Source: Cupriavidus sp. UYMMa02A (GTDB taxonomy: Bacteria; Pseudomonadota; Gammaproteobacteria; Burkholderiales; Burkholderiaceae). Taken from it: a stretch of 64,000 bases of DNA. Positions 21,629-32,102 of the stretch are shown here, in pieces. The notes under the pieces are model-generated. The model saw nothing but the letters and a program-made list of their open reading frames with translations. It made no database searches and had not been told where the DNA came from. The position numbers were made by a program, and so were the translations under genes. Numbering within the stretch: the stretch's first letter is position 1; every line of letters starts with the position of its first letter. Location: NCBI GenBank assembly GCA_001725945.1, contig LRMT01000041.1, forward strand, positions 1 through 64,000, given 5' to 3'.

Positions 21629-22603
21629 ATGCCCCGCCCGACTGTCGTTGTCACACGACCCGCCGGGCAGTCCCGGCAACTGACGGAGGCGCTCCAGTCC
21701 GCAGGGCTGGACGTGCTCGGATTCCCGCTGCTCGCGATCGGTCCCGCCGCCGATGACGCGCCGCTGCGCGCCGCGTTGGCGCGCTGGCGGATTTCGCGCT
21801 GGTCGTCTTTGTCAGTCCCAATGCCATCCAGTACGCGCTTGACGCGCTGGCAGCGGTGCAGGGCAATGCCGTGGCGCAGTGGCCGCCGGGCGTCCGGTGG
21901 CCGTGGTCGGGCCCGCGAGCGTCGCGGCGCTGGCCGAGCGTGGCATTGCCGCGCCCGACCATCGCGTGATCGCGCCGGCCGGCGCCGACGGCAACGGTAC
22001 GGACGGCGGTGCCAACGGTGAAGACGCGCGATTCGATTCCGAAGCCCTGTGGGCGCAGCTCGAGCCTGCCGCGCTGAACGGGCGCGCCGTACTGATCGTA
22101 CGCGGCAATGGCGGCCGCGACTGGCTCGGCGACCGGCTCAGGGAAGCGGGCGCGAGGTCACGGCAGTCGAGGCCTACCAGCGTACCGTGCCGGAGCCCGG
22201 CGGCATGCAATGGCAGGCCGTGCGCGACGGCCTGAGCCCCGGCGGCGCCCCGCAGGCGTGGCTGCTGACCAGCTCGGAAGCCGTGCGCAACCTCGATACG
22301 CTGGCACGGCAGAACCTGTCGCCGCAGGAAGCGGCCATCCTGAAACAGGTGCAGTGCATCGCGCCGCATGCGAGAATCGCCGAACAGGCGCAGGCACTCG
22401 GCTTCACGCGCATCCTGCGCGCGGCGCCGGGCGATGCAGGGCTGCTCGCGGCGTGCAAACAGTGGGCGGGCGCCTATGCCGGGCCGGTGCCTGCCAGTGC
22501 CGCCAGTACCGCGAGTGCAGCGATTCCCGCGGCATCGCCGGCGCCACGGCCGGAGCCGCCGCCCGAGCCGCCGCCTGCCATGACAAACAGGTCGAACGCG
22601 TGA
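21629..22603 (+). CDS. hemD: Uroporphyrinogen-III synthase (three frame breaks)
   Basis: Closes the linear tetrapyrrole to uroporphyrinogen III. It starts MPRPTVVVTRPAGQSRQLTE ten bases after hemC. Breaks near 21792, 21890 and 22155 split the reading. Correct frames give FALVVFVSPNAIQYALDALA, VAVVGPASVAALAERGIAAP, VLIVRGNGGRDWLGDRLREA and TAVEAYQRTVPEP, then WLLTSSEAVRNLDTLARQ and GFTRILRAAPGDAGLLAA. A Pro-rich tail (EPPPEPPPAM) ends at 22603 and overlaps the hemX start. Poor conservation is normal for HemD; gene order makes the call firm. Confidence 0.9.
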
Positions 22604-23708
22604 CGCAAGAAACTACGTCCTCCTCAGCCACCATTCCTCCTGCGGCCACGGCTTCGGCCGCATCCGCATCGTCATTCGCCGTGCCGCGCCGCAACGCCGG
22701 CGTCTGGGCGCTGGTGGCCGTGCTGGTGCTGGCGACCGGTGGCGGCTTCTGGTGGCTGCAGCAGCGGGTCGACCACCTGACCGAGGAGCTGGCCCGGCGC
22801 CAGCAAAGCAACGACGCGCTGGTGCAGGAGACCCGCGTGCTGTCGCGCGACGCGCAGGACACCGTCAAGGAACTGCAGGCCAAGGTCGGCGCGCTGGACG
22901 GACAGGTCGGCGAACCCGCGACAAGCAGGTCGCGCTGGAGCAGGTCTACCAGGACCTGATGCGCAACCGCGACGACTGGGAAATCGCCGAGATCCAGCAG
23001 TTGCTGACCAATGCCGGCCAGCAGCTCCAGCTCACCGGCAACGTGCAGGTCGCGCTGGCCGCGCTGCAAAGCGCCGACGCGCGCCTGGCCCGCACCGACA
23101 AGCCGCAGTACAACCTGCTGCGCCGGGCGCTCGCGCGCGATATCGCGCGCATGAAGGCCGTGCCCGACACCGACCTGACCGGCGCCGCCATCAAGCTCGA
23201 CGAAGCGATCAACCAGATCGACGCGCTGCCGCTGCTGTCGAGCGAACGCATGCTCGAGCGCACCGAGGCGGAAGACCGCAAGGATGCAAGCCGTGGCGCC
23301 GCAAAGGGGGCACGCGATGTGCCCGCGCCCGCAACCGCTGGCATCGGCGCCTGGTTTGGCCGCGTGTGGAACTTCATGCGCGAGGAACTGGCGCAGGTCA
23401 TCCGCATCCGCAAGGTTGACGACGCCGAGGCGCTGCTGCTGTCGGGCGACCAGGGCTGGTTCCTGCGCGAGAACGTCAAGCTGCGCCTGCTCAATGCGCG
23501 GCTGGCGCTGCTGTCGCGCAACGAGCCGGTCTTCCGCAACGACCTGGCCGCGGCACAGGCCATGATCGGCAAATACTTCGATACCAGGTCGCGACGCGTG
23601 CAGACCGTGCTCACGCTGCTCAAGCAGGCGCAGGCTGGCGCGGTGACGGTGCAGTTGCCGACCATGGCGGAAAGCCTGGGCGCGCTGCACGCGCTGAAGA
23701 AGGAGTAA
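22600..23708 (+). CDS. hemX: HemX, uroporphyrinogen-III C-methyltransferase-like membrane protein (one frame break)
   Basis: HemX-family inner-membrane protein of unknown precise role, regularly encoded after hemD. The GTG at 22600 overlaps the hemD stop (GTGA). A disordered Ala/Ser N-terminus is followed by one membrane helix (GVWALVAVLVLATGGGFWWL) and a coiled coil (LTEELARRQQSNDALVQETR). The frame breaks near 22918, then DKQVALEQVYQDLMRNRDDW and IAEIQQLLTNAGQQLQLTG follow, typical of the PF04375 periplasmic domain. The end is ESLGALHALKKE at 23708. Despite the name it has no methyltransferase motif. Confidence 0.9.
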
Positions 23709-23710
23709 CC

Positions 23711-24902
23711 ATGCGCCTTCTTTTCTGGGTGGCGATCCTGTTCGGTGGCGCCGTGGGGCTGGCGCTGTTCACGCAGTTCAACCACAGCAACGTGGTGCTG
23801 TTCTATCCGCCGTACCGGGTCGAGCTGTCGCTGAACCTGGCGCTGGCGTTGCTGCTGCTGGTGTTCTTCGTGGTGTGGACGATTCTGTCCACGGTGCGCC
23901 ATCTTTCCGAGATGCCGCGCCGCGCTGCCGCCTACCGCGAGCGCAGCCGCATGAACAAGGCCCAGGCCGCGCTGCGCGAATCGATCGAGAACCTGTTTGC
24001 GGGCCGTTTCGCACGCGCCGAGCGCGCCGCGCGCGAGGCCCAGATCTGGGACGCCCAGGCACAGACGGCAGCGCTGGTCTCGCGCCCGCGCCGCGCACCG
24101 CATGCAGGAAACCGAGCGCCGCGATGCCTGGATGGCGCAGGTCACCGACCCCGAGCGCGAACAGGCCCGGCTGGTATCGATGGCTGAACTGCTGGTCGAT
24201 GCACGCGATGCCGACGGCGCGCTCGAAACCATCGCGCAACTGCAGGCGCAGGGCGCACGCCAGATCCACGTGCAGCGCATTGCGCTGCGCGCGCACCAGC
24301 ACCTGAAAAACTGGTCCGAAGTGCTGCGCCTGGCGCGCTCGCTGGAAAAGCGCAACGCCCTGCATCCGGTGCTGGCGCTGCGGCTCAAGCAGATGGCCTG
24401 CGAGGCCATGCTCGAAGAGCGCCGCCACGACCCCGAAGCGCTGTCCGCGTTCTGGCGCACCCTGTCGGCCGATGAGCGGCGCGCCGCGCGCATCGCCGAA
24501 CCGGCGGCCCGCTACTTCGCCGCGCTTGGCCGCCAGGAAGAAGCGCGCCGCATCATCGAGGATGCGCTCAAGGTCAACTGGGACAGCCGCCTCGTGCTGC
24601 GTTACCCGGACTGCGCCAGGCCCGGCCAGGCACTGCCGCAAATCCAGCAGGCGGAAAGATGGATCAACGAGCATCCGGCGGATGCCGACCTCTACTACAC
24701 GCTCGGTGTGCTTTGCCTCGGAGAGCGGCTTTGGGGCAAGGCCCAGTCCAGCTTCGAGCGCGCACTGAAGTATGCCGACCGGGAGCAGCAGAGCCGCCTG
24801 CGCGTGCGCACCCACCTGGCGCTGGCACGGCTGTTCGAAGAAACCGAGCGGCCCGAGGAAGCGCAGCGTCACTATCGTGAAAGCGCGATGCTGGCCGCCT
24901 GA
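23711..24902 (+). CDS. hemY: HemY, TPR-containing membrane protein of the haem operon (one frame break)
   Basis: Two membrane helices at the N-terminus (LLFWVAILFGGAVGLALF and LSLNLALALLLLVFFVVWTI) are followed by helical TPR-like repeats. HemY N-terminal domain sequence includes RERSRMNKAQAALRESIENL. The frame breaks near 24075 and resumes ETERRDAWMAQVTDPEREQA. Further repeats are HPVLALRLKQMACEAMLEER and DADLYYTLGVLCLGERLWGK. The start is 3 bases after hemX, so hemCDXY form one operon. This is the proteobacterial HemY, not protoporphyrinogen oxidase; its role in late haem synthesis is structural or regulatory and unresolved. Confidence 0.9.
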
Positions 24903-24911
24903 GGCTTCGCG

Positions 24912-26456
24912 TCAGTCCTCTGCGGCCGTGCTTTTTCCGGCCGCTGTCTTCACCACCGTATAGCGCTCCAGCGTTTCCTTGCGTGCCACGTCGTGCTGGA
25001 CCAGCGGACGTGGGTAATTGTCGCCCAGCCGCACGCCGGCGTCCGAAAGCACGTCGTGGGGCGCAGTCCATGGAGCGTGCACGTATTTGTCCGGCAGCGC
25101 GGCAAGCTGGGGCAGATACTTGCGGATGAAGCGGCCTGCGGGTCGAATTTCTCGGATTGCGTGACAGGATTGAAGATGCGGAACCACGGCTGCGCATCGC
25201 ATCCCGTGGAAGCGGCCCATTGCCAGCCGCCATTGTTGGCCGCGAGATCGAAATCGTTGAGCTGGTCGCAAAGTACTGTTCGCCGCGGCGCCAGTCCACG
25301 CCAAGGTCCTTGACCAGGAAGCTGGCCGTGACCATGCGCAGGCGGTTATGCATATAGCCGCTCTGGCGGATCTGCAGCATTGCGGCGTCCACGAGCGGAT
25401 AGCCGGTGGCCGCATCACGCCATGCCTGGAAATAGCGCTCGGCTGTCTCGCCATCGCGCCAGCGAATGCGTCGTAGGCGGGGTTAAAGGCCTTTCCTGCA
25501 GCCACGCGCGGATGATGGTGCAGGATCATGAAGTAGAAATCGCGCCAGACCAGTTCCGACAGCCAGGTCGCCGCCCCGGCGCTGTCCGCGCCGCCGCGCA
25601 GCACCGCCTCATGCGCGGCGCGGGCCAACGTACGGATCGAAACCGTGCCGAACCGCAGATGCACGGACAGGTAGCTCGGCCCGCGCAGGGCAGGGTAGTC
25701 GCGCCGGCGGCCGTAGTCGCCCATGCGCGACGTGAATTCCTCGAACAATGCCTGCCCGCCGGAGGCGCCCGTCGGCATGGCGATATCTGAGAGGTTACTT
25801 GCAGCAAAGCCAAGGGTGCCAAGCAAAGGCGGTACCCGTCGGTTAGCCGGAACCGGCGCCAGGGCATGCAGGTATGGCTCGATCGGGTAGGGGCGCAGGT
25901 CGAATGGACGGAGCGCCTTGAGCCAGGCGTTCCTGTACGGCGTGAAGACCGCGAACGGCTTGCCCTGGCCCGTCAGGATCTCGTCACGCTCGAAGATGAC
26001 CTGATCCTTGAAAGTGAAGAGCGCGCGCGAATCATCAGCCAGTGACTCGCGTACAGTAGCGTCGCGCGCGCTCGCGGCCGGTTCATAGTCGTGATTGGCA
26101 AACACGGCCTGCACATCCAATTCTCGGGCCAGTGTGGGGATCGCGCGGGCGGCGGCGTCGTGCAGCACGATCAGGCCTCCGCCGGCGCGGCGCAACATGG
26201 CATCGAGCTCGGACAGCGATTCGCGGATGAACTCGACACGCCGGTCCGTCCTCAGGCCGCGGGCCAGCAGCGGATCGAGGATGTCGCGATCGAACACGAA
26301 CACGCACCATACCCGACGGCAGTGCTTGAGGGCATAATGCAGCGCCGCGTGATCGGTCGCTCGAAGGTCGCGCCGGAACCACACCAGCCCGCGCTCAAAA
26401 TCCTGGCCGATGCGGTAGGGCGGACGCGCGCCGGCCGCTATGTCTGCAACACGCAT
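24912..26456 (-). CDS. phr: Deoxyribodipyrimidine photo-lyase (three frame breaks)
   Basis: Light-driven repair of cyclobutane pyrimidine dimers, with FAD and an antenna cofactor. The likely start is [20 protein letters not shown] at 26456; earlier in-frame starts add unsupported sequence. The antenna domain shows [20 protein letters not shown]. The FAD domain shows [14 protein letters not shown] and [20 protein letters not shown]. Breaks near 25464, 25270 and 25137 cancel as three single losses. Correct frames give [31 protein letters not shown] and [12 protein letters not shown], the class I core. The C-terminus is [19 protein letters not shown]. Convergent with hemY, 9 bases apart. Confidence 0.93.
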   Translation of the reverse strand: MRVADIAAGARPPYRIGQDFERGLVWFRRDLRATDHAALHYALKHCRRVWCVFVFDRDILDPLLARGLRTDRRVEFIRESLSELDAMLRRAGGGLIVLHDAAARAIPTLARELDVQAVFANHDYEPAASARDATVRESLADDSRALFTFKDQVIFERDEILTGQGKPFAVFTPYRNAWLKALRPFDLRPYPIEPYLHALAPVPANRRVPPLLGTLGFAASNLSDIAMPTGASGGQALFEEFTSRMGDYGRRRDYPALRGPSYLSVHLRFGTVSIRTLARAAHEAVLRGGADSAGAATWLSELVWRDFYFMILHHHPRVAAGKAFNPAYDAFAGAMARQPSAISRHGVMRPPAIRSWTPQCCRSARAAICITACAWSRPASWSRTLAWTGAAANSTLRPAQRFRSRGQQWRLAMGRFHGMRCAAVVPHLQSCHAIREIRPAGRFIRKYLPQLAALPDKYVHAPWTAPHDVLSDAGVRLGDNYPRPLVQHDVARKETLERYTVVKTAAGKSTAAED

Positions 26457-26549
26457 TGCGTTTGGAGTGATGGAGAGTCCGGGCGATACCCTACCATGAC
26501 GATACGGCGCCCCGGCGCCGGCCACCTGATCCCTGAAAATTTCATTTCC

Positions 26550-27255
26550 ATGACCCTAGACCGTATCCTCCAATCCCAGGCTTTGGCACGCGCCGCTACT
26601 GTGGCGACCTGATCGCCGCCGGGCTGGTCGAGGTCAATGGCGAGCTCTGCGAAGACCCGCGCGCCAGTTCGAAGTCGACGGCCTGCGCCTGACCATTGAT
26701 GGCGAGGAGTGGGTCGCCTGCACCAAGGCCTACGTGATGCTGAACAAGCCGGCAGGCTACGAATGCTCGCAGCGCCCGCGCCATCACCCCAGCGTGTACA
26801 ACCTGCTGCCGGTGCCGCTGCGCCAGCGCGAGGTACAAGCCGTGGGCCGGCTGGATCACGACACCACCGGCCTGCTGTTGCTGACAGATGATGGCCAGTT
26901 CATCCACGCGCACACATCGCCCAAGCGCAAGGTGCCAAAGGTCTATGAGGTCACCACGGCCGAGCCGGTGACGCCCGAACAGGTCGAAGCACTGTGCGCC
27001 GGCGTGCAGCTCGACGACGAACCGGCGCCGATCGCGGCAGAAGCGTGCGAGATCACCGGGGAACACAGCCTGCGTCTGACCTTGCTCCAGGGGAAATACC
27101 ACCAGGTCAAGCGCATGGTGGTCGCGGCCGGCAATCATGTGAACGCCCTTCATCGCAGTGCCGTCGGCGGCCTGAAGCTCGATCCGGCACTCGCGGAAGG
27201 TGAGTGGCGCTGGCTGACCGCCGAGGATCTGGCGGCCTTGACCAGCAAGGACTGA
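26550..27255 (+). CDS. Pseudouridine synthase, RsuA/RluB/E/F family (two frame breaks)
   Basis: Isomerises uridine in ribosomal RNA. It starts MTLDRILQSQ and, after a break near 26580, continues GFGTRRYCGDLIAAGLVEVN, an S4-like RNA-binding segment. A second break is near 26669 (T lost in AGTTTCGAAG). The catalytic Asp motif is VGRLDHDTTGLLLLTDDGQF. Preceding it is VMLNKPAGYECSQRPRHHPS, and the C-terminal QGKYHQVKRMVVAAGNHVNA is typical of RsuA-type enzymes acting on 16S or 23S sites. About 235 residues. Which site is modified cannot be assigned. Confidence 0.88.
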
Positions 27256-27326
27256 CGCGCTGTGCTGCGCTGCAGCGCAGCCAATTCTTTCCGGCCGCCT
27301 CGCGGTGATTTGATAAAATGCTAGGC

Positions 27327-27899
27327 ATGGCCAAGTCCGAAGCCCCCATCAATCTGACCAATCAGTTCCTGATTGCCATGCCCGGCATGGCCGATCCGAC
27401 GTTTTCGGGCTCCGTCATCTATCTTTGCGAACACAATGAGCGCGGCGCGCTCGGGCTGGTGATCAACCGCCCGATCGACATCGACATGGCCACGCTGTTC
27501 GACAAGATCGATCTCAAGCTGGAAATTCAGCCGGTCGCGCATCAGCCGGTCTATTTCGGCGGCCCGGTGCAGACCGAGCGCGGTTTCGTGCTGCATGATC
27601 CCGTTGGCATCTATGTGTCGTCGCTGGCAGTGCCCGGCGGGCTTGAGATGACCACTTCCAAGGATGTCCTGGAAGCCGTGGCCAACGGCAGCGGCCCGCA
27701 CCGCTTCCTGCTGACGCTGGGCTACTCCGGCTGGGGTGCCGGCCAGTTGGAAGAAGAGCTTTCCCGCAACGGCTGGCTCACCGTCCAGGCCGATCCCGAA
27801 ATCATCTTCAGCGTGCCGCCCGAAGAGCGCTTTGCCGCGGCTATCCGCCTGCTGGGCATCGACATCACCATGCTTTCCGGCGAGGCCGGGCATGCCTGA
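27327..27899 (+). CDS. yqgE: YqgE/AlgH family protein
   Basis: UPF0301 protein of 190 residues starting [20 protein letters not shown]. An ATG at 27318 is also possible but adds only three residues. Family motifs: [50 protein letters not shown] and [20 protein letters not shown]. In Pseudomonas AlgH is linked to transcription and redox traits, but its biochemical action is unknown. It overlaps yqgF by 8 bases, the usual yqgE-yqgF-pyrR order in beta- and gamma-proteobacteria. Confidence 0.94.
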   Translation: MAKSEAPINLTNQFLIAMPGMADPTFSGSVIYLCEHNERGALGLVINRPIDIDMATLFDKIDLKLEIQPVAHQPVYFGGPVQTERGFVLHDPVGIYVSSLAVPGGLEMTTSKDVLEAVANGSGPHRFLLTLGYSGWGAGQLEEELSRNGWLTVQADPEIIFSVPPEERFAAAIRLLGIDITMLSGEAGHA

Positions 27900-28317
27900 C
27901 GGCGTGGGGCGCGAATTGCCCCGCGACGGCACGGTCCTGGCATTCGACTACGGCGAGAAAAAGATCGGCGTTGCCCTGGGCAATTTTGTCACGCGCCACG
28001 CGAGCGCCCTGACCATCCTTCCGAACCAATCTGTTGAAGGCCGTTTTGAGGCGGTGAGCAAGCTGATCCGCGAGTGGACGCCCGTGCAGCTCGTGGTCGG
28101 CATGCCGGTCAACCCGGAAGGTGGCGAACAGCCCTCGATGCGCCTTGCGCGCCGCTTTGGCAACCAACTCAACGGACGCTTCAGCCTGCCGGTGGAGTGG
28201 GTCGACGAACGCTATTCCTCGCGCATGGCCGCCATGGCCGGCGCCCGCCGCGGCGAACTCGACGCCGAGGCCGCACGCATCATCCTGCAACAGTATTTCG
28301 ACCAGCTTCCGCTATGA
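27892..28317 (+). CDS. yqgF: YqgF/RuvX, putative Holliday junction resolvase-type nuclease
   Basis: Intact 141-residue RNase H-fold protein starting [20 protein letters not shown]. The acidic first strand is [15 protein letters not shown]. Then come [20 protein letters not shown] and the later acidic motif [13 protein letters not shown], ending with [18 protein letters not shown]. Members act in 16S rRNA 5' end maturation (E. coli) though named for resolvase similarity. It overlaps both neighbours: 8 bases with yqgE and ATGA with pyrR. Confidence 0.94.
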   Translation: MPDGVGRELPRDGTVLAFDYGEKKIGVALGNFVTRHASALTILPNQSVEGRFEAVSKLIREWTPVQLVVGMPVNPEGGEQPSMRLARRFGNQLNGRFSLPVEWVDERYSSRMAAMAGARRGELDAEAARIILQQYFDQLPL

Positions 28318-28836
28318 CCCGACATACCAATCCCGACGCGAGGCGCTCTACCGCGCCTTGCTCGACCAGGCCCAGGCGCTGATTCCGCAAGCCGAGCGCG
28401 CGCAGTGTCCGTGGCCGGCATCCACTCCGGTGGCGCCTGGATTGCGCCGCGGCTGGCGGCGGATCTGGGCTGCCCGATCACGGTGTCATCAACGTGGCCT
28501 TCCACCGCGACGACTACGCCAAGAAGGGCCTGCACAGCCAGGCCCAGCCGAGCACGCTGCCGTTCGACGTGCAGGACCGCAAGATCCTGCTGATCGACGA
28601 CGTGCTGGCCACCGGCCGCACCATCCGTGCGGCGGTCAATGAACTGTTCGACTATGGCCGTCCGGCGCGCGTCGCGCTGGGCGTGCTGGTGGACCGCGGC
28701 GCGCGAACTGCCGATCGCGGCGGACCTGGTCGCGCTCAAGACCGAACTCCCGCGCGAGGCCACGCTCGTGCTTGCGCGCCAGGGAGAGGGCGCCAAGGCG
28801 ACCTTTGCCTTTACCACCGAATCCTCGGCCGGTTGA
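28314..28836 (+). CDS. pyrR: PyrR, bifunctional pyrimidine regulator / uracil phosphoribosyltransferase (four frame breaks)
   Basis: A PRTase-fold protein that converts uracil plus PRPP to UMP and in some bacteria binds pyr mRNA. The start ATG at 28314 overlaps the yqgF stop. Breaks near 28340, 28405, 28480 and 28703 make this the most damaged gene relative to size. Correct frames read [60 protein letters not shown], the PRPP loop [20 protein letters not shown], and [20 protein letters not shown]. The last break is a two-base loss in a GCGCGC run. Length of about 174 residues fits the family. Confidence 0.9.
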
Positions 28837-28905
28837 ACCGGCCAATTTTTCGTTCACCGGCCCCGAGACCAGACCACCCCCGATTTTGCCCGCGCCTGAC
28901 CACCC

Positions 28906-29876
28906 ATGACCAAGACGTTCCGCAACCCGCAGCTGACCAAGAACGGCGAACTGAAGCACCTGCTGTCGATCGAGGGATTGTCGCGTGACATGATCACGCA
29001 CATCCTCGATACCGCCAGCCAGTTCGTGTCGCTGTCCGACTCCGACCGCGATGTGAAGAAGGTGCCGCTGCTGCGCGGCAAGAGCGTGTTCAACCTGTTC
29101 TTCGAGAACTCCACGCGCACGCGCACCACCTTCGAGATCGCCGCCAAGCGCCTGTCGGCGGACGTGCTGAACCTGAACATCAATGCGTCGTCGACCAGCA
29201 GGGCGAATCGCTGCTGGACACGATCAACAACCTGTCCGCCATGTCCGCGGACATGTTCGTGGTGCGCCACGCCAGTTCCGGCGCGCCATACCTGATCGCC
29301 GAGCACGTCGCACCGCACGTGCACGTGATCAACGCGGGCGACGGCCGCCATGCGCATCCGACGCAAGGCCTGCTGGACATGTACACGATCCGGCACTTCA
29401 AGAAGGACTTCACGCAGCTTCGCGTGGCAATCGTCGGCGACATCCTGCACTCGCGCGTGGCGCGTTCCGACATCCATGCGCTGACCACGCTGGGCGTGCC
29501 CGAAGTGCGCGCAATCGGCCCGCGCACGCTGCTGCCGTCGGGACTCGAGCAGATGGGTGTGCGCGTCTTCCACAACATGGAAGAGGGCCTGAAGGGCGTG
29601 GACGTGGTCATCATGCTGCGTCTGCAGAACGAGCGCATGAGCGGCGCGCTGCTGCCGTCGGCACAGGAATACTTCAAGGCCTTTGGCCTCACGCCCGAAC
29701 GGCTGGCGCTGGCCGCACCCAACGCCATCGTCATGCACCCGGGGCCGATGAACCGCGGCGTGGAGATCGATTCCGCGGTGGCGGATGGCCCGCAATCGGT
29801 GATCCTGAACCAGGTGACGTTCGGCATCGCCGTGCGCATGGCGGTGATGGGGATCGTGGCCGGGAACAGCGACTAA
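28906..29876 (+). CDS. pyrB: Aspartate carbamoyltransferase catalytic subunit (one frame break)
   Basis: Commits carbamoyl phosphate and aspartate to pyrimidine synthesis. It starts [20 protein letters not shown]; the N-terminal extension before the core resembles the pseudomonad-type chain that assembles with a dihydroorotase-like partner. The carbamoyl-phosphate loop is [20 protein letters not shown]. The frame breaks near 29200 (A lost after ACCAGCA) just before [19 protein letters not shown], which bears the 80s loop. Then [36 protein letters not shown] and [14 protein letters not shown]. About 323 residues. pyrC' follows 78 bases later. Confidence 0.95.
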
Positions 29877-29954
29877 CCGAGCGACTGACCGCCATCGATG
29901 CCAAGCCCGAGCCAGAACACTCCGAACACGCCCAGCGACACGACAAGCCAAGCT

Positions 29955-31237
29955 ATGAAGATTCACATCCAGGGCGGCCGCCTGATCGACCCGGCCGCGA
30001 AGACCGACGCCCAGCAGGACCTCTATATCGCCGCCGGCAAGATCGTCGGCGTGGGTAGTGCGCCGGCGGATTTCACCGCCAACAAGACCATCGATGCCCG
30101 CGGCCTGATCGTGTGCCCGGGTCTGGTCGACCTGTCGGCCCGGCTGCGCGAGCCCGGCTCCGAATACAGGGCCACGCTCGAATCCGAAGTGGCCGCTGCA
30201 GCCGCCGGTGGCGTGACCAGCCTGCTCTGTCCCCCTGACACCGACCCCGTGCTCGACGAGCCCGGCCTGGTCGAGATGCTCAAGTTCCGCGCCCGCACGT
30301 GAACCAGACCCATGTCTACCCGCTCGGTGCGCTGACGCTGGGCCTGAAGGGCGAAGTGCTGACCGAGATGAACCAGCTGACCGAAGCCGGCTGCGTCGGC
30401 TTCAGCCAGGCCGAGGCGCCGGTGCGCAACACCCAGGTGCTGCTGCGCGCGCTGCAGTACGCGCAGACCTTCGGCTTCACCGTGTGGCTGCGCCCGGAAG
30501 ACCCGTTCCTCGGCGGCGGCGTGGCCGCGAGCGGCCCCGTGGCATCGCGGCTGGGGCTGTCGGGCGTTCCGTGATTGCCGAGACGGTGCGCCTGCATACG
30601 ATCTTCGAGCTGATTCGCTCCACGGGCGCGCGCGTGCACATCTGCCGCTTGTCATCGGCCGCCGGGCTGGAGCTGATGCGCCAGGCCAAGCGCGAAGGCT
30701 TGCCGGTGACCTGCGACGTCAATGTCCACCATGTCTCGCTGACCGACATGGACATCGGCTACTTCAACTCCCAGATGCGTTTCTCGCCACCGCTGCGCAG
30801 CGCGCGTGACCGCGATGCCATTGTCGCGGCACTGGCCGATGGCACCATCGACGCGCTGTGCTCGGATCACACGCCGGTGGACGACGACGAGAAGCTGCTG
30901 CCGTTTGCCGAAGCGACGCCGGGCGCATCGGGCTGGAAGTGCTGCTGCCGCTGACGCTGCGCTGGGCCGCCGAGCACAAGGTGCCGTTGCAGACGGCGCT
31001 CGCTCGCATCACCTCCGAGCCGGCACGCGTGGCTGGCCTCAAGGCGGGCACGCTGGCCTCGGGTGCCGTGGCCGACATCTGCGTGTCGATCCGAAGGAAA
31101 CCTGGAAGGTCGACCGGCAATCCATCAAGAGTCAGGGCAAGAACTCGCCATGGCTTGGTTATGAGATGGAAGGAAAGGTCCGCATGACGCTGGTCGGCGG
31201 CCAAATTGTCTACAGCAGCAACAACAACCATCACTGA
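29955..31237 (+). CDS. pyrC': Dihydroorotase-like subunit lacking the metal-binding His pair (pyrC'); four frame breaks
   Basis: Amidohydrolase-fold partner of the preceding PyrB, about 427 residues, start MKIHIQGGRLIDPAAKTDAQ at 29955. The family metal-binding motif HxHxREPG is here changed: the segment reads GLVDLSARLREPGSEYR, with Ser-Ala-Arg where active enzymes have His-x-His. A late segment keeps CSDHTPVDDDEKLLPFAEA. This matches pseudo-dihydroorotases of pseudomonads, which are inactive but required for ATCase assembly. Breaks near 30297, 30565, 30925 and 31092. The C-terminus reads KGKNSPWLG-like sequence (SQGKNSPWLGYEMEGKVRM). An active pyrC must lie elsewhere in the genome. Confidence 0.9.
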
Positions 31238-31242
31238 CAAGC

Positions 31243-32064
31243 ATGGTCTGGTTGCGCAAGACGGCGCTGGTGCTGCACCTGCTGCGCGGGATTCTGACCT
31301 GCGCGGTGCTGTTTCCATGGCTGGGCGTGCAGTCGCGGGAATGGCACATCCGGCGCTGGTCGCACCGGCTGTTGCGGATCTGCGGGATCGAGCTTGAGGT
31401 TGTCGGAGACCTGCCGTCTCATGGTGGCTGTCAGGGTGCGCTCGTGGTATCTAACCACGTCTCATGGCTGGACATCTACGTCATCCATAGCTGGCGGCCG
31501 GTGCGTTTTGTCGCCAAGTCCGAGATCCGCGGTTGGCCGGTGATCGGCTGGCTGTGCGAGAAGACGGGCACGCTGTTCATCGAGCGCGCACGCAAGCGGG
31601 ACGCCCATCGTGTGCTGCACGACATTACCGATGTGATGCTGCAGGGGGATCTGGTCGGCGTGTTTCCCGAGGGCACGACTACCGATGGCAGCGATGTGCT
31701 GCCTTTCCATGCCAACCTGATGCAGGCGCCGATTTCGGGCGGCCTGCCGGTGTTGCCGCTTGGGCTCAGTTATGTGGATGCGGTGACCGGCAAGCCCACA
31801 TTGGCGCCTGCTTACATTGACGACCTGAGCTTGCTCGACTGTCTGAATGCCGTCCTGCGGGCACCGCGCATCAAGGCACGGCTGGCGATCGGGCCGATGC
31901 TGCACGCCAGCACGGCAAGCCGCCGGGAGTTGGCGGAGTCAGCGCGAGAGGTGGTCGTTCACCTGGCGCGGGGCGCACACGAAGCAGCTGCGGCCGCCGC
32001 AGTCCGGCGCAGCCAGGTCAATCCGGACATGGCCGGCGCCGAGGCTTCCACTGCCACAAGCTGA
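31243..32064 (+). CDS. Lysophospholipid / 1-acyl-glycerol-3-phosphate acyltransferase
   Basis: Intact 273-residue PlsC-family membrane enzyme starting MVWLRKTALVLHLLRGILTC, 5 bases after pyrC'. The acyltransferase motif NHxSWxD is visible in VVSNHVSWLDIYVIHSWRPV, then FVAKSEIRGWPVIGWLCEKT, GTLFIERARKR and the third motif GVFPEGTTTDGSDVLPFHAN. It acylates lysophosphatidate or a related lysolipid. Being the last gene of the yqgE-to-plsC run, it probably shares its transcript. Confidence 0.9.
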   Translation: MVWLRKTALVLHLLRGILTCAVLFPWLGVQSREWHIRRWSHRLLRICGIELEVVGDLPSHGGCQGALVVSNHVSWLDIYVIHSWRPVRFVAKSEIRGWPVIGWLCEKTGTLFIERARKRDAHRVLHDITDVMLQGDLVGVFPEGTTTDGSDVLPFHANLMQAPISGGLPVLPLGLSYVDAVTGKPTLAPAYIDDLSLLDCLNAVLRAPRIKARLAIGPMLHASTASRRELAESAREVVVHLARGAHEAAAAAAVRRSQVNPDMAGAEASTATS

Positions 32065-32070
32065 ATGACA

Positions 32071-32100
32071 CTGTCGTCCCCGCCGAGGCGGGGACGACAG
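32071..32100. terminator. Perfect hairpin between convergent plsC and apaH
   Basis: CTGTCGTCCCCGCC and GGCGGGGACGACAG form a perfect 14-base inverted repeat around GA. It lies 6 bases after the acyltransferase stop and 2 bases before the apaH stop. There is no clear T-run, but position and stability suggest a bidirectional terminator or a short REP unit. Confidence 0.7.
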
Positions 32101-32102
32101 AA

